NCBI GenBank assembly: GCA_937959265.1 | Contig: CALGMA010000002.1 | Location: 1-64,000 of the forward strand | Length of the DNA stretch: 64,000 nt | DNA from: an uncultured Anaerolineae bacterium | GTDB lineage: Bacteria > Chloroflexota > Anaerolineae > J036 > Brachytrichaceae | Direction of reading: 5' to 3' | In this document: positions 8,914 through 20,504 of the stretch, piece after piece | How the letters are laid out: each line of letters opens with the position of its first letter | Numbering within the stretch: the first letter of the stretch is position 1 | Translations under genes and position numbers: made by a program | The notes under the pieces: generated by a model | What the model was told of the DNA's origin: nothing | The model's input: the letters and a program-made list of their open reading frames with translations, nothing else | Database searches by the model: none

Positions 8914-8988
8914 ACATGCTATATTAGTTTGCTTCGATTCGATGCAGCCTCACGTTTGAAAGGGCATATAAGGGTTGGGTGAAAGGAC

Positions 8989-11900
8989 ATGGCACAGGAC
9001 AAGATTGTGGTGCGCGGCGCGCGCGTGCACAACCTCAAGAACATCAACGTCGAGATCCCACGCGACAAACTGGTCGTGATCACCGGCCTCAGCGGCAGCG
9101 GCAAATCGTCGCTGGCGTTCGACACCATCTTCGCTGAAGGCCAGCGCCGCTATGTCGAGAGCCTATCGGCCTATGCCCGGCAGTTCCTCGGCCAGATGGA
9201 GAAGCCGGACGTGGATCAGATCGAGGGACTCTCGCCGGCCGTCTCGATTGACCAAAAGGGCAGCAGCCACAACCCGCGCTCGACCGTCGGCACCGTCACC
9301 GAGATCTACGATTATCTGCGCCTGATGTTCGCGCGCATCGGTGTGCAGTACTCGCCGGTCACCGGCCTGCCGCTGGTATCGCAGACGCCGCAGCAGATCG
9401 TGGATCAGATCGCTGCGCTTCCGCCTGGCACGCGCGTGCAAATCCTCGCCCCGCTCATCAAGGACAAGAAAGGCCATCACCAGCAAGTATTCGAAGACGT
9501 GCGCAAGCAAGGCTTCGCGCGCGTGCGCGTGGACGGCGAGATTCACAGCGTGGATGAGGACATCGAACTCGACCGCTACAAGCTACACAACATCGAAGCC
9601 GTAGTGGACCGCTTGGTCGTGCCGGGCGGCGATCTGGGGTCGCAACTTGAGGGGCAGGCAGCAGGAGCCAAGCGCGAGGACGAATCACGCCAGCAATTCC
9701 TGACGCGGCTAAACGACTCAGTGGAGACTGCGCTCAAGCTGGGCGACGGCTTCATGATTGCCATGGTATCCGATGGAGGTCAGGGGTCAGGTGGCAGGGA
9801 GCCAGATCCTCGATCCCCAACACCGGCCTGGCGTGACATCTTCTTTAGCGAAAAGAAGGTGGACCCGGCCACTGGCAAGAGCTACCCAGACCTGGAGCCA
9901 AAGCTATTTTCGTTCAACGCGCCGCAGGGTGCCTGCCCGGAATGCCAGGGGTTGGGCAGCAAGCGCGAAATTGACCCGGCGCTTATCGTGCCGAACCCTG
10001 ACCTGTCGCTAGAGGAAGGCGCCATCAACGCCAGCGGCTGGAACAGCGACGACGACGAAAGCTGGGGTCGGCAGATGCTGCGCGCCGTGTGCAAGGCATA
10101 CGACATCCCCATGAACAAACCCTGGCGGCAACTCAGCCCGGCGCAGCGCGACCTGATTCTCTACGGTGCCGGCGGCGAGCGCGTGCGGGTGAACTACGTC
10201 AATCGCCTCGGCGAACGCCGGCAATATGACGTTAGCTTTGAAGGTGTGATCCCCAATCTAATGCGGCGCCATCGGGAGAGCACCAGCGATTACATCAAAC
10301 AGAGCATCGAGGAAGTGATGACCTTCCGCTCCTGCGAGGCCTGCGGTGGCAAGCGCCTGAAGGAGGATGTGCTATGCGTCAAAGTGGCCAGCAAGAACAT
10401 CGCCGAAGTGACCGACATGAGCATCAGCGAGGCGCTGGCCTGGATAGATTCGCTGGGAATTGACGAGACGGAAGCCGGGAGTCGGCAGCCGGATGCACAA
10501 AGGAATGGGAAAGTCCCATCTCCTACCCCCACCTTCCCGGTTCTGAGCGACCGCGATAAGCAAATCGCCCGGCAGATCGTGAAAGAGATCCGCGCGCGTT
10601 TACAGTTCCTGGTGGACGTCGGGCTGGACTACCTCACGCTCAGCCGCAGCGCTAACACGCTGAGCGGCGGCGAAGCGCAGCGCATCCGGCTGGCCACGCA
10701 GGTCGGCGCGCAGTTGATGGGCGTGTTGTATGTGCTGGATGAGCCTAGCATCGGCCTTCACCAGCGCGACCAGCAGCGCTTGATCAACACACTGACGCGC
10801 ATGCGCGACCTGGGCAATACCGTGCTCGTGGTCGAGCATGACGACGACACCATGCGCGCAGCGGACTGGATCATCGACATGGGGCCGGGCGCTGGAGAAC
10901 ATGGCGGCCAGGTCGTCGCCACCGGCACGCCGGAGCAGATCATGAAAAACAAGGCCTCGCTCACCGGCGCCTACTTGAGCGGCCGCAAGCATATCCCCGT
11001 CCCCTCTCAGCGGCGGGCCGGCAACGGCAAACAGTTGATCATCAAGGGCGCGCGCGAAAACAATCTAAAGAATATTGACGTCGAAATTCCGCTGGGCAAA
11101 TTCGTCGTCGTCACCGGCGTGAGCGGCAGCGGCAAATCCTCGCTCATCGTCGAGTGCCTCTACAAGGCGCTGGCCAACCGGCTCAACGGCGCGCTCGAAC
11201 ATCCCGGCGACCTGGACGACATCCTCGGGCTGGAGCACCTCGACAAAGTCATCAACATTGATCAGCAACCCATCGGGCGCACGCCGCGCAGCAACCCGGC
11301 CACCTACACCGGCCTGTGGACGCCGCTGCGCGAGCTGTTCGCCGAGCTGCCCGAAAGCAAAATCCGCGGCTACAAGAGCGGGCGCTTCTCGTTCAACGTC
11401 AAGGGCGGCCGCTGCGAAGCGTGCGAAGGTCAGGGTGTGCTGCAAATCCAGATGCAGTTCATGCCCGACATCTACGTTACATGCGACGTGTGCCACGGCA
11501 CGCGCTTCAACCGCGAGACGCTGCAGGTGCGCTACAAGGGCAAGAACATCGCCGAGGTGCTGGATATGACGGTGACCGAGGCCATGGCCTTCTTCAAGGA
11601 TATTCCGCCCATCGCGCGCAAGCTGCAAACGCTCGAAGAGGTCGGCCTGGGCTACATCCGGCTGGGCCAGCCGGCCACCACCCTCAGCGGCGGCGAGGCG
11701 CAGCGGGTGAAGCTCAGCCGCGAGCTGAGCAAGCGCCCCACCGGACGCACCATCTACGTGCTCGATGAGCCGTCGGTCGGCTTGCATCACGCCGACGTGC
11801 ACAAGCTGATTCACGTGCTTGACAAGCTGGTGGATGACGGCAACACCGTCGTCGTGATCGAGCACCACCTCGACATCATCAAAGTCGCCGATTGGGTAAT

Positions 11901-12087
11901 TGACCTCGGGCCAGAAGGCGGCGAAGGCGGTGGGCGCATCGTCGCCCAGGGCACGCCGGAGCAGGTAGCCCAGGTCGCCGGGAGCTATACCGGCCGCTTC
12001 CTCAAGCGTGCGCTCGAGCAAGCCACGGCATGGGCGGCAAAAGAACAAGCGCTGGCAAAAGCCGTCAGGCCAAGGAAGCGCAAATAA
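8989..12087 (+). CDS. uvrA: Excinuclease ABC subunit A
   Basis: UvrA is the damage-sensing ATPase of nucleotide excision repair. The 1032-residue protein has two ABC modules: Walker [14 protein letters not shown] (about 32-44) and [10 protein letters not shown] in the second half, signature motifs [13 protein letters not shown] and [13 protein letters not shown], and zinc cysteines in CPECQG, CEACGG and CEACEG...CDVCHG. It is longer than the usual 930-960 residues, partly from Gly/Pro-rich inserts near residues 262-281 and 492-518. AAAGGA precedes the ATG. It is monocistronic. Confidence 0.97.
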   Translation: MAQDKIVVRGARVHNLKNINVEIPRDKLVVITGLSGSGKSSLAFDTIFAEGQRRYVESLSAYARQFLGQMEKPDVDQIEGLSPAVSIDQKGSSHNPRSTVGTVTEIYDYLRLMFARIGVQYSPVTGLPLVSQTPQQIVDQIAALPPGTRVQILAPLIKDKKGHHQQVFEDVRKQGFARVRVDGEIHSVDEDIELDRYKLHNIEAVVDRLVVPGGDLGSQLEGQAAGAKREDESRQQFLTRLNDSVETALKLGDGFMIAMVSDGGQGSGGREPDPRSPTPAWRDIFFSEKKVDPATGKSYPDLEPKLFSFNAPQGACPECQGLGSKREIDPALIVPNPDLSLEEGAINASGWNSDDDESWGRQMLRAVCKAYDIPMNKPWRQLSPAQRDLILYGAGGERVRVNYVNRLGERRQYDVSFEGVIPNLMRRHRESTSDYIKQSIEEVMTFRSCEACGGKRLKEDVLCVKVASKNIAEVTDMSISEALAWIDSLGIDETEAGSRQPDAQRNGKVPSPTPTFPVLSDRDKQIARQIVKEIRARLQFLVDVGLDYLTLSRSANTLSGGEAQRIRLATQVGAQLMGVLYVLDEPSIGLHQRDQQRLINTLTRMRDLGNTVLVVEHDDDTMRAADWIIDMGPGAGEHGGQVVATGTPEQIMKNKASLTGAYLSGRKHIPVPSQRRAGNGKQLIIKGARENNLKNIDVEIPLGKFVVVTGVSGSGKSSLIVECLYKALANRLNGALEHPGDLDDILGLEHLDKVINIDQQPIGRTPRSNPATYTGLWTPLRELFAELPESKIRGYKSGRFSFNVKGGRCEACEGQGVLQIQMQFMPDIYVTCDVCHGTRFNRETLQVRYKGKNIAEVLDMTVTEAMAFFKDIPPIARKLQTLEEVGLGYIRLGQPATTLSGGEAQRVKLSRELSKRPTGRTIYVLDEPSVGLHHADVHKLIHVLDKLVDDGNTVVVIEHHLDIIKVADWVIDLGPEGGEGGGRIVAQGTPEQVAQVAGSYTGRFLKRALEQATAWAAKEQALAKAVRPRKRK
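9772..9828 (+). repeat. Possible in-frame insertion 1 in uvrA
   Basis: These bases encode a Gly/Pro/Ser-rich stretch ([17 protein letters not shown]) that I do not expect in UvrA at this point. The DNA repeats GGTCAGGGGTCAGG and ends CTCGATCCCCAACACC, like the dispersed spacer repeats. The reading frame is kept. Confidence 0.4.
10461..10545 (+). repeat. Possible in-frame insertion 2 in uvrA
   Basis: This stretch encodes a low-complexity segment with [13 protein letters not shown] and PSPTPT between the LGID and [12 protein letters not shown] segments, which normally lie closer together. Its base composition resembles the dispersed spacer repeats more than the flanking codons. Confidence 0.4.
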
Positions 12088-12123
12088 ACGCGCGACCGAA
12101 GCGCTGCGGCGAGGCAGCGCGCC

Positions 12124-13377
12124 TCACGTCACACGCCCGCGCTGATGGAACTCCGGGCGATCCCAGGCACGCGATTCGAGCACCTCGGCCAGGACATGCG
12201 CAGCATCCCACACGTCAACATAGCGCAGATAGAGCGGCGCAAAACCAAAGCGCAGGATGTCCGGCGCGCGAAAGTCGCCGATCACCCCGCGCGCAATGAG
12301 CGCCTGCATGATAGGGAAGGCGTCTGGATGCGCAAAGCAGACCTGGCTGCCCCGGCGGTCGTGCTCGCGCGGCGTGACCAGCCGCAAGCCATGCGCGGCG
12401 CACCGCTGCTCGACACGCGCGATGAACAGATCGGTCAACGCCAGCGACTTCGCCCGCACCGTCGCCATCGGCGCCTCCAGCGCTATATCCACGCCGCACT
12501 CTAGCGCCGCCAGGCTGAGGATGGGCGGCGTGCCGCACAACGCGCGGACAATGCCCGGCGCCGGCCGATAGTCCGGCTCGAAGGCGAACGGATGCGCGTG
12601 TCCCATCCAGCCAGCCAACGGCTGACGAAAGTGCGCCTGATGGCGCTGCGCGACGAAGATAAACGCCGGCGCGCCTGGGCCGCCGTTCAAGTACTTGTAG
12701 CCGCAGCCAACTGCGAAATCGGCCTGGGCGCCATTCAAATCCACCGGCACGGCACCCGCCGAATGTGCCAAATCCCAGATCGTCAACGCGCCACAGGCAT
12801 GGGCGCGCCGCGTGACCTCGGTCATGTCGTGCATCCGACCCGTGCGGTAGTTGACGTGGGTGAGCATCACGACTGCCGTATCTGCGCCGATCGCGTCGGC
12901 AATCTCATCGGCCGCCACCAGGTGCAGGGCATAACCGCCGCCCATCAGTTCGATCAGCCCCTGCGCCATATAAAGGTCGGTGGGGAAGTTGTCGCGCTCG
13001 GACACAATGCAGCGCCGATCCGGCCGCAGCGTCAGCGCGGCAGCCAGGGCTTTGAACAGGTTAATCGAGGTCGAGTCGGCCACAACCACTTCGCCGGGTT
13101 GCGCGCCGAGCAGGCAAGCCAGCTTATCGCCGATGCGCTGCGGCAGTGTGATCCAGCCGGCGGCATTCCAGCTTCGGATCAGCCCCTCGCCCCACTCAGC
13201 CGTGATCACCCACGCCAAACGCTGCCGCGCCTCGTGCGGCAACGGACCGAGCGAGTTGCCGTCGAGGTAGATCACGCCTTCCGGCAGGTGGAAGCGATCG
13301 CGGAACGCAGCCAGCTGGTCGTGCACATCCAGCGCGGCAGCCGCTGCGCGCGAGTCCGGCAAATGGGATTGCGTCAT
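12124..13377 (-). CDS. kynU: Kynureninase
   Basis: This 417-residue PLP enzyme cleaves kynurenine (or 3-hydroxykynurenine) to anthranilate (or hydroxyanthranilate) and alanine. Characteristic segments are [20 protein letters not shown], a phosphate-binding [32 protein letters not shown] and the lysine region [19 protein letters not shown]. Length fits the family. No other tryptophan-catabolism gene is adjacent. TAGATT ends 9 nt before the ATG without a Shine-Dalgarno, so the mRNA is probably leaderless. Confidence 0.92.
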   Translation of the reverse strand: MTQSHLPDSRAAAAALDVHDQLAAFRDRFHLPEGVIYLDGNSLGPLPHEARQRLAWVITAEWGEGLIRSWNAAGWITLPQRIGDKLACLLGAQPGEVVVADSTSINLFKALAAALTLRPDRRCIVSERDNFPTDLYMAQGLIELMGGGYALHLVAADEIADAIGADTAVVMLTHVNYRTGRMHDMTEVTRRAHACGALTIWDLAHSAGAVPVDLNGAQADFAVGCGYKYLNGGPGAPAFIFVAQRHQAHFRQPLAGWMGHAHPFAFEPDYRPAPGIVRALCGTPPILSLAALECGVDIALEAPMATVRAKSLALTDLFIARVEQRCAAHGLRLVTPREHDRRGSQVCFAHPDAFPIMQALIARGVIGDFRAPDILRFGFAPLYLRYVDVWDAAHVLAEVLESRAWDRPEFHQRGRVT

Positions 13378-13441
13378 ATCTGCGCTAATCTAGCAGAAAC
13401 TGGTTGCAGGAGAAGAGCACGGCTAAGGGCGTTTCTCGCGG

Positions 13442-13474
13442 GGGTAGGCGCAGGCAATGCCTGCGCGCCTACCC
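13442..13474. repeat. Dispersed palindrome, AGGCAATGCCT family (copy 1)
   Basis: The left arm GGGTAGGCGCAGGCA pairs with a right arm TGCCTGCGCGCCTACCC that carries two extra bases. It lies between the divergent kynU and tpx genes, so it cannot be a terminator. Related copies are at 46739, 47798 and 51423. Confidence 0.75.
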
Positions 13475-13530
13475 TGCTTGCCCCACAGAGCAATGCACTT
13501 GCATCGCTGTAAGTGACTCGGTCTGCATGG

Positions 13531-13536
13531 TATAGT
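13531..13536 (+). promoter_or_regulatory. Probable -10 element for tpx
   Basis: TATAGT lies 43 nt before the tpx ATG; I see no convincing -35. The resulting leader contains GGAG about 11 nt before the start codon. Confidence 0.4.
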
Positions 13537-13579
13537 CGCGCCGCATTCAAAACCCGAGCTGAAATGGAGTTGAATCGAG

Positions 13580-14110
13580 ATGTTACGTGAACAACAAGTG
13601 GAACGCACCGGCGAACTGACGCTCAAGGGTCAGCCGCTGACCGTCATCGGGCCGAAGTTGAAGCCCGGCGACAAGTTTCCGGCCGTCACCCTGACGGCAA
13701 CCGACTGGAGCGCCGTGGACCTGGGGGCGATGCGCGGCGCTGTTCGGCTGATCAGCGTGGTGCCGTCGCTGGACACGGGCATCTGCGACGCTCAGACCAA
13801 GCGCTTCAACGAAGAGGCGGAGCAATTCGGTGACAAGGTAAAAGTCATCACCATCAGCGCCGACCTCCCCTGGGCGCAGCGGCGCTGGGTGAACGATGCC
13901 GAGGTGAAGAACATCACTGTGCTGTCCGATCACAAGGATATGGCATTCGGCGACGCTGCCGGCACGCACGTCAAGGAGATGCGCATCGAGCAGCGCGCCA
14001 TCTTCGTCGTGGACAAGGATGATACGGTGACCTACGCCGAGTACGTGCCGGAGATCGCCCAGCACCCCGATTACGACGCCGCCATCGAGGCAGTTAAGAA
14101 ACTCATCTAG
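13580..14110 (+). CDS. tpx: Thiol peroxidase
   Basis: The 176-residue atypical 2-Cys peroxiredoxin reduces peroxides in the cytoplasm. It has the Tpx opening LTLKGQPLTVIGPKLKPGD, the peroxidatic site VPSLDTGICDAQTKRF with Cys in TGIC, and the later DLPWAQRRWVNDAEVKNITV region. That last segment usually contains the resolving Cys (DLPFAQ.RFC), which is Trp here, so recycling may differ. It ends 3 nt before the moxR ATG, so they are probably co-transcribed. Confidence 0.93.
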   Translation: MLREQQVERTGELTLKGQPLTVIGPKLKPGDKFPAVTLTATDWSAVDLGAMRGAVRLISVVPSLDTGICDAQTKRFNEEAEQFGDKVKVITISADLPWAQRRWVNDAEVKNITVLSDHKDMAFGDAAGTHVKEMRIEQRAIFVVDKDDTVTYAEYVPEIAQHPDYDAAIEAVKKLI

Positions 14111-14113
14111 AGG

Positions 14114-15057
<944 letters not shown>

Positions 15058-15061
<4 letters not shown>

Positions 15062-16326
15062 CTCGCTATCGTGTCGTCTGGGGCCTCTTCCTCATTGCGC
15101 TCACCGGCGCGCTGAGCACTGGACGCGGCCTGTGGTGGACCTTCGCCGGCGCGCTCTTCATACTGATCGTCATTCCAATCGCCTGGGCCTGGTTGAGCGT
15201 GAATTGGCTGCGCATCGCGCGCCGCACGTTTGCGCGCGTGACGCAGGTCGGCGAAATTTTGGAGGAAGAGTTTAGGCTAACCAACCTCAGCCGCATCCCC
15301 AAGCTCTGGGTCGAGGTGCGCGACCAGTCCACCCTGCCGGGGCACTACGCCAGCCGGGTAGTCAGCCTTGTCGGCGGCCGGCAGTGGCGTGGCTGGCGCG
15401 TGAAGACGCGCTGCGAGCAGCGCGGGCGCTACACGCTCGGCCCGCTGATCGTGTGCAGCGGTGACCCGCTGGGTATCTACCAGATGCAACGCCAGCTCGA
15501 CGTTGTGCACACGATTCTCGTCTATCCCGCTACGTTCGACTTCCACGACTTCCCGTTGCCAGCCACCTTCCTGACCGGTGGCGACGCATTGCGCCGGCGC
15601 ACGCACTACGTGACCACCAATGCCGCCGGCGTGCGCGACTACGTCACAGGCGACAGCATCAACCGCATCCACTGGCCCACCAGCGTCCGGCGTCAGCGCC
15701 TGATCGTCAAAGAATTCGAACTCGACCCGATTTCGGACGTCTGGGTCGCACTGGACCTGTTCCGCGGGGCGCAATTCGGGCTAGAGAAAGGCGAGGAAGG
15801 CTCACCAGTGGAACAATTACCGCCGCCCGTCACCGCTGGTGGCGAATCGCCTGCAACGGTTCAGCTGCCGCCGCATACCGAGGAATATGCCGTTTCGATC
15901 GCAGCATCCGTCGCGAAGCACTTTTTGCAACAGGGTCGCGTCGTCGGCCTCATCGCTCACAGCGCGCATCGCGAGGTCATACCTGGCGAGCGCGGCGAAC
16001 GCCAGCTCACCAAGATCTTGGAGACGCTGTCCGTGGTGCGCGCACAAGGCGAGATTCCATTCGACCGCGTGCTGAGTGTGGAGTCGGTGATGCTAGCGCG
16101 CGGGACGACGCTGATTGCCATCTCTGCGTCGTCCGACACCGCCTGGGCGCTAGCGGTGCAGCAGATCGTTCACAACGGGGTCCACGTGGTCGCTGTCGTA
16201 CTCGACAGCCGGTCGTTCGGGGCAGCAGGATCCAGTGACGACGTGATCGCTGCGCTGGTGAATGCCGGCGCGGTCGTGCGCGTGGTGCGCTGTGGGTCGT
16301 CCATCCCGCAAGCGATCGAAGCATAA
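15058..16326 (+). CDS. DUF58 domain-containing protein, MoxR partner
   Basis: This 422-residue protein has two N-terminal transmembrane helices (from [20 protein letters not shown]), a beta-rich region with [16 protein letters not shown] and [18 protein letters not shown], and the DUF58 motif [16 protein letters not shown] followed by the VWA-like C-terminal half. It pairs with MoxR through a 4-bp overlap. Such pairs occur in stress and envelope functions; the client here is unknown. Confidence 0.9.
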
Positions 16327-16353
16327 GGCGCACTTCTCGCCAATCGCTCGCGG

Positions 16354-17160
16354 CTACCCCTCACGTGCCGGCTGGGGAGGCCGAGCTGCGGGAATGTTCA
16401 CCGGCGCACCGATGCGCTGCAGCACATAGCCCTGACCGCGGAAATTGGCGATGCGCCAGCGGGTGTTGTGAACCGATTCGAACTTGCGACGCAGGCGCGC
16501 GATGTGCGGACGCAGCAATCGAAGGGCATGCTCCACATTGGTCGTGGTCGGAAAGGCCACGCGCGCCATCTCCTCATACGTCACCAGGCTCGGAGCACGC
16601 CGGATGAGCAGCTCGATCAAACTCAGCTCGATCGAGGAGAGCAAGATCGGCACGTCCTCGATGATCAACATGCGCCGGGCCGTGTTGAGTTCCAGGCCGG
16701 TCAGCCTCGACGGCGCGCCGTTGCTCGGCTCTTTGCCACGCGGCGCCGACTCTTGACGCGCCGGCGCCGTGCGGGCGACAACCTGAGCCTTGGTCAGGTG
16801 AGTGGTCAGCCGGTCAACGATCTCGCCCTCGCCGTCAGATAAGGACAGATAGTCCACCACACCGATGCGCAGAGCAGCGACCACGCGCTCCACCGTCGGA
16901 TCTCGGTCAAGCACGACAATCGGTGGACAGGACGGCAACCCCATCAACGTGTCGGCCAGCTCAAGGGAGGTCTGGCCGGTGATGAGATCAAGCAAGACGA
17001 CGCCGGCCTCGCCATTGCTCACGCGCGATACGGCATCACGCGCACCCGAGGCCAGCGCTATACGATAGCCGCGCTCCGTGATTTGTTTGGCAATCCGATC
17101 GCTGGTTTCGCCTGCGCCGACGATCAACAGCGTCTCCCCGGCGTCCTCGTAGTGTATCAT
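16354..17160 (-). CDS. Winged-helix regulator with a degenerate receiver-like domain
   Basis: The 268-residue protein has an N-terminal receiver-like fold (LLIVGAGETSDRIAKQITER, GVVLLDLITG, PIVVLDRDP) and a C-terminal OmpR-type winged helix (about 165-250) ending RIANFRGQGYVLQRIG. The acidic pair normally after the first strand is replaced by GAGE and the conserved lysine is absent, so ordinary phosphorylation is unlikely. AAAGGGGTGA precedes the ATG. A promoter lies at 17296-17325. Confidence 0.82.
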   Translation of the reverse strand: MIHYEDAGETLLIVGAGETSDRIAKQITERGYRIALASGARDAVSRVSNGEAGVVLLDLITGQTSLELADTLMGLPSCPPIVVLDRDPTVERVVAALRIGVVDYLSLSDGEGEIVDRLTTHLTKAQVVARTAPARQESAPRGKEPSNGAPSRLTGLELNTARRMLIIEDVPILLSSIELSLIELLIRRAPSLVTYEEMARVAFPTTTNVEHALRLLRPHIARLRRKFESVHNTRWRIANFRGQGYVLQRIGAPVNIPAARPPQPAREG

Positions 17161-17295
17161 TTCGGTTCACCCCTTTCGATCGCTGTCGTGCGGCAGCGTC
17201 TTGCCCGGCGTGGACTCCTGTTCGAACGTGATGCGTGAATAGCACCGCCAGCCACTTTGCTATGTCAGAGCTCGGCTGGTCGCAATTCCGGCAAG

Positions 17296-17325
17296 ATTAT
17301 ACTCGCAAGATAAAAAGTGCGACAA
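17296..17325 (-). promoter_or_regulatory. Sigma-70-type promoter for the degenerate-receiver regulator
   Basis: On the minus strand TTGTCG (17325-17320) and TATAAT (17301-17296) are 18 bp apart, in an AT-rich patch that stands out locally. The predicted leader is roughly 130 nt. The rest of the 17161-17407 spacer holds nothing I recognise. Confidence 0.6.
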
Positions 17326-17407
17326 ATTAGGAGAACTGTTGCGTTTGTGTTCGTATTTGCTGAATTTAATCCGGCGCCGGATCACCAGCAAGAAGATTGC
17401 CATTACG

Positions 17408-18190
17408 TCAGCAAATCTCATCCTTGATCTCACCATCCGCTACTAACACTGCACGCGTGACGCGTCGGGCAAGATCCTGGTCGTGGGTAACCATCAGGAT
17501 GGTTTTACCTTCTTCGACAAGTTGGGTGAAGAGATCGAAGACCTGATTGGCCGTTTTCGAGTCAAGATTGCCGGTGGGCTCGTCAGCCACGATGATGGGA
17601 GGGTCATTGGCCAGCGCGCGCGCGATGGCGACGCGCTGCTGTTGTCCACCTGAAACTGCCGAGGGCAACTTATGCGCGTGATTGGCCATGTCCACATGCG
17701 CCAGGAGTTGCATGGCGCGCTCATATCGCTCACGCGGCGCATATGTATTGCAGAAATCCATCGGCAGCATGACATTTTCAACAAGCGTAAGCGTCGGCAG
17801 CAATTGAAAGAATTGAAAGATCACGCCAACATGCTTGCCACGCCAGACCGCCATCTGACCCTCGCTCAGCTTATGCACGGCCGTATCGCCCACGAAGACT
17901 TCTCCGGAGGTTGGCCGGTCAATGCCCGTGATCATGTTGATCAGCGTGGACTTGCCGCTGCCGCTCTTCCCGATCACGGCGACGAATTCATGCGTGTCCA
18001 CGCGCAAATTGACGCCTCGCAGGGCGTGGAACTTGCCCGCCGGCGTGTCATAGATCTTCACCACGCGCTTCAGCTCGATCAGGTGGCAGTTGCCGTGCCG
18101 GTATGGATCTTCACAGGCCGGCTCATCCGATGCGTGGCTATTGAAGGCTTTCGACCTCGCATGGTTGCGTCCTCTCAGCAGCCCTAACAC
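17408..18190 (-). CDS. ABC transporter ATP-binding protein, LolD/MacB type
   Basis: The ATPase has Walker [18 protein letters not shown]-loop region [18 protein letters not shown], signature [17 protein letters not shown], Walker [17 protein letters not shown] and switch [16 protein letters not shown], as in LolD/MacB export ATPases. The open frame runs back to 18952 only as an antisense shadow of the VOC gene. The GTG at 18190 is 7 nt after TAACAT and fits a leaderless start. No FtsX-like permease is adjacent, so its partner lies elsewhere. About 260 residues. Confidence 0.85.
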   Translation of the reverse strand: MLGLLRGRNHARSKAFNSHASDEPACEDPYRHGNCHLIELKRVVKIYDTPAGKFHALRGVNLRVDTHEFVAVIGKSGSGKSTLINMITGIDRPTSGEVFVGDTAVHKLSEGQMAVWRGKHVGVIFQFFQLLPTLTLVENVMLPMDFCNTYAPRERYERAMQLLAHVDMANHAHKLPSAVSGGQQQRVAIARALANDPPIIVADEPTGNLDSKTANQVFDLFTQLVEEGKTILMVTHDQDLARRVTRAVLVADGEIKDEIC

Positions 18191-18310
18191 GGGCTGAATG
18201 TTACCGCGCAAGTTTAGGGGATGATGAAATGCAGCGGGCGAGGTGTGGGAAGATTGGATCGAGGTCAACATGCGTCGGACATCCCAGCACCAATGGCCGA
18301 GGAGTGAGCG

Positions 18311-19375
18311 ATGACCATCCAAGGTTTGCACCACATCACGCTGGTGACCGGCGATGCGCAACGCTGCGCGGACTTTTACACGCAGGCGCTCGGGCTGCAC
18401 TTTGTGAAGCAGACGGTCAACTTCGACGATCCCGGCGCGTACCACCTCTACTTCGGTGATCGCATCGGCAGCCCAGGCAGCGTCATCACTTTCTTCGAGT
18501 GGCGCGTAGCCCGCGGCCGGCCAGGTATCGGCGGCACGCATCACTTCGCGCTCGGCGTGGCCGACGACGAAGGTCTGCTCAAGTGGAAGCGCCGTCTGAC
18601 CGATCTCGGCGTGAAGGTGGACGGCCCCTACGACCGACGCTACTTCAAGTCCATCTACTTCCGCGACCCCGATGGCGCAATCGTCGAGCTCGCCACATTG
18701 GGGCCGGGTTGGACAGTGGATGAAGCGCCGGACGCACTTGGCGCGCGCCATATAGACCCACCGGCAGAGATGACCGTTGCCAACCGCAACGAGGCGACGA
18801 TCGCCGCAACCACCTGGCCAGAGCCCGTGCCCGACATCACGCCTGACATGGCGCTCTCGCACGGCATGCACCACATCACCGCCATCAGCTCGGATATTCA
18901 CCGCACGCACGACTTCTTCACCGGCCTGTTGGGCATGCGCCTGGTCAAGCAAACGTCAAACTTCGACGATCTGCGCTCAGAACACTGGTACTGGGGCGTG
19001 GGTGACGGACGCCCAAGAACGCTCATCACTTACTTCGCGCGCGACCCGCGCACAGAGCCGCGCGCGCAAATCGGCCGCGGCCAGACACACCACTTCGCGC
19101 TGTCTGTGCCCGATGAGGCGACGCAACGAGCGTGGCGCGAGGCGTTGATGCAAGCCGGCTATCGCGTCTCGCCGGTGATAGATCGCATCTACTTCAAGAG
19201 CATCTATACGAACGACCCGGATGGACACATCGTCGAACTGGCTACAGCCAACCCTGGCTTTTTGGTGGACGAGGACGAAGCAAACCTCGGCACATCGCTC
19301 CGGCTGCCACCCTGGCTGGAGCGCTACCGGAGCGAGATCGAGGCCGGCCTCAGGCCCATCGCCGTTCGAGGATAA
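18311..19375 (+). CDS. Two-domain VOC protein, ring-cleaving dioxygenase family
   Basis: This 354-residue protein has two vicinal-oxygen-chelate modules. Module 1 (about 3-130) starts [20 protein letters not shown] and ends [11 protein letters not shown]; module 2 (about 178-315) starts [20 protein letters not shown] and ends [11 protein letters not shown]. The HH and Glu positions supply metal ligands in the PcpA/LinE-type extradiol dioxygenases. The substrate is not known here. GAGG precedes the ATG. A cupin gene and an esterase gene follow closely on the same strand, suggesting a small catabolic or detoxifying operon. Confidence 0.85.
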   Translation: MTIQGLHHITLVTGDAQRCADFYTQALGLHFVKQTVNFDDPGAYHLYFGDRIGSPGSVITFFEWRVARGRPGIGGTHHFALGVADDEGLLKWKRRLTDLGVKVDGPYDRRYFKSIYFRDPDGAIVELATLGPGWTVDEAPDALGARHIDPPAEMTVANRNEATIAATTWPEPVPDITPDMALSHGMHHITAISSDIHRTHDFFTGLLGMRLVKQTSNFDDLRSEHWYWGVGDGRPRTLITYFARDPRTEPRAQIGRGQTHHFALSVPDEATQRAWREALMQAGYRVSPVIDRIYFKSIYTNDPDGHIVELATANPGFLVDEDEANLGTSLRLPPWLERYRSEIEAGLRPIAVRG

Positions 19376-19392
19376 TTCGCCGCGCATTGACC

Positions 19393-19749
19393 ATGACGAT
19401 GAGGATCACACGCATCTATACCGGCCTCGACGGCGAATCGCATTTCGAAGACATCGAAATCGAATATCTCAGCAGCGGACCGATCGGCAAGCTATCGGCC
19501 TGGCAACCGGTGACCCGGTTGGCTTTTCGCGAGACGGCAGCGGATTACGATTACGACTGGCACGTCGCCCCGCGCCGCCAGTACATTGTGATGCTCGACG
19601 GTCACATTGAGGTCGAGGTGGGCGATGGGACGAAGCGTGAGTTTCGCGGTGGGGACGTGTTGCTGGTGGAAGACACGACCGGCCGCGGCCATCGCACGCG
19701 CGAGCTGAGCGGCAACCCTCGCCGCTCGCTGTTCATCGCGCTGGACTGA
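19393..19749 (+). CDS. Cupin-domain protein
   Basis: The 118-residue single-domain beta-barrel protein contains WHVAPRRQYIVMLDGHIEVE, the first cupin motif, and GDVLLVEDTTGRGHRTREL, the second; His residues in both could bind a metal. The frame opens earlier but the ATG at 19393, shortly after the VOC gene stop, gives the complete domain. It lies between the VOC gene (17 nt) and an esterase gene. Specific role unknown. Confidence 0.78.
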   Translation: MTMRITRIYTGLDGESHFEDIEIEYLSSGPIGKLSAWQPVTRLAFRETAADYDYDWHVAPRRQYIVMLDGHIEVEVGDGTKREFRGGDVLLVEDTTGRGHRTRELSGNPRRSLFIALD

Positions 19750-19753
19750 CCTG

Positions 19754-19788
19754 ACCCCATCCCCAATCTCTGATCTCCAATCCCGAAT
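19754..19788. repeat. AATCTC-type dispersed repeat
   Basis: The cupin-esterase spacer is CCCATCCCCAATCTCTGATC continuing TCCAATCCC, with the tandem pattern shared by the spacers at 35171 and 39184. Confidence 0.5.
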
Positions 19789-19796
19789 TGTTGCCT

Positions 19797-20429
19797 ATGT
19801 TCCACCAGAACCAACCCATCTTGATGCGCGGTGCGCCACTCGACCAGGCGCGCCTGGTCATGATCCTGCTGCATGGCCGAGGGGCGAACGCCGAGGACAT
19901 CTTGTCGTTAGCGAGCGCGCTGCCGCGCTTTGGCGTGGCATTCTTCGCGCCCCAGGCAGCGAACGGAAGCTGGTATCCCAATCGCTTCATCGTGCCGGTG
20001 GAGAAGAACGAGCCGCACCTCACCGCCGCACTGGAAATGTTGAGCGACTTGATGGCAAAGATCGTTGCGCGCGGCATCCCGCACGAGCGCATCCTGCTGC
20101 TTGGCTTCTCGCAGGGTGCGTGCTTGGCGTTGGAGTTCGCCGCGCGCAACCCGTGTCGTTACGGCGGCGTGTTCGGCCTCAGCGGCGCATTGATCGAAAA
20201 CGGCGACCGGCCACGCGACTACACCGGGGACATGGCCGGCACACCAGTCTTCCTGGGCTGCAGCGAAGCCGACCAGCAAATCCCGCTCGAGCGGGTGCAT
20301 CGGACGACGATGGCTTTCCACCAGCTCAGCGCCGCGGTGACCGAACGCATCTATCCCGGCCTGGGTCACGCAGTGAACGAAGACGAGCTGGCATTCATCG
20401 CCGCCGCTATGCAGGCGGTGCTGCGATAA
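19797..20429 (+). CDS. Alpha/beta-hydrolase, carboxylesterase/lysophospholipase type
   Basis: The 210-residue protein belongs to the small carboxylesterase/phospholipase family: oxyanion segment MILLHGRGANAEDILSLA, nucleophile GFSQGACLAL, an Asp in GCSEADQQIPLERV and a His in PGLGHAVNEDE complete the catalytic triad. No signal peptide is seen, so it is cytoplasmic. The ATG at 19797 is preferred over an upstream TTG. The nearest neighbours are the VOC and cupin genes. Confidence 0.85.
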   Translation: MFHQNQPILMRGAPLDQARLVMILLHGRGANAEDILSLASALPRFGVAFFAPQAANGSWYPNRFIVPVEKNEPHLTAALEMLSDLMAKIVARGIPHERILLLGFSQGACLALEFAARNPCRYGGVFGLSGALIENGDRPRDYTGDMAGTPVFLGCSEADQQIPLERVHRTTMAFHQLSAAVTERIYPGLGHAVNEDELAFIAAAMQAVLR

Positions 20430-20504
20430 CGTCTGCTACGGAGACGAAGCCCATCATGTGCGTACCTGAGGTGATCGCTGTGATGGATGAGCGTCAGCGC
20501 CTGG

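Noticed and set aside
18191-18952. N-terminal extension of the LolD-like ATPase open frame
   Set aside because: It is antisense to the VOC-domain gene and has no family similarity; the ATPase starts near 18190.
20430-20504. Terminator between the esterase and OmpR regulator genes
   Set aside because: Only a 5-bp stem (CGTCT/AGACG) with no T-run is visible, too weak to call.
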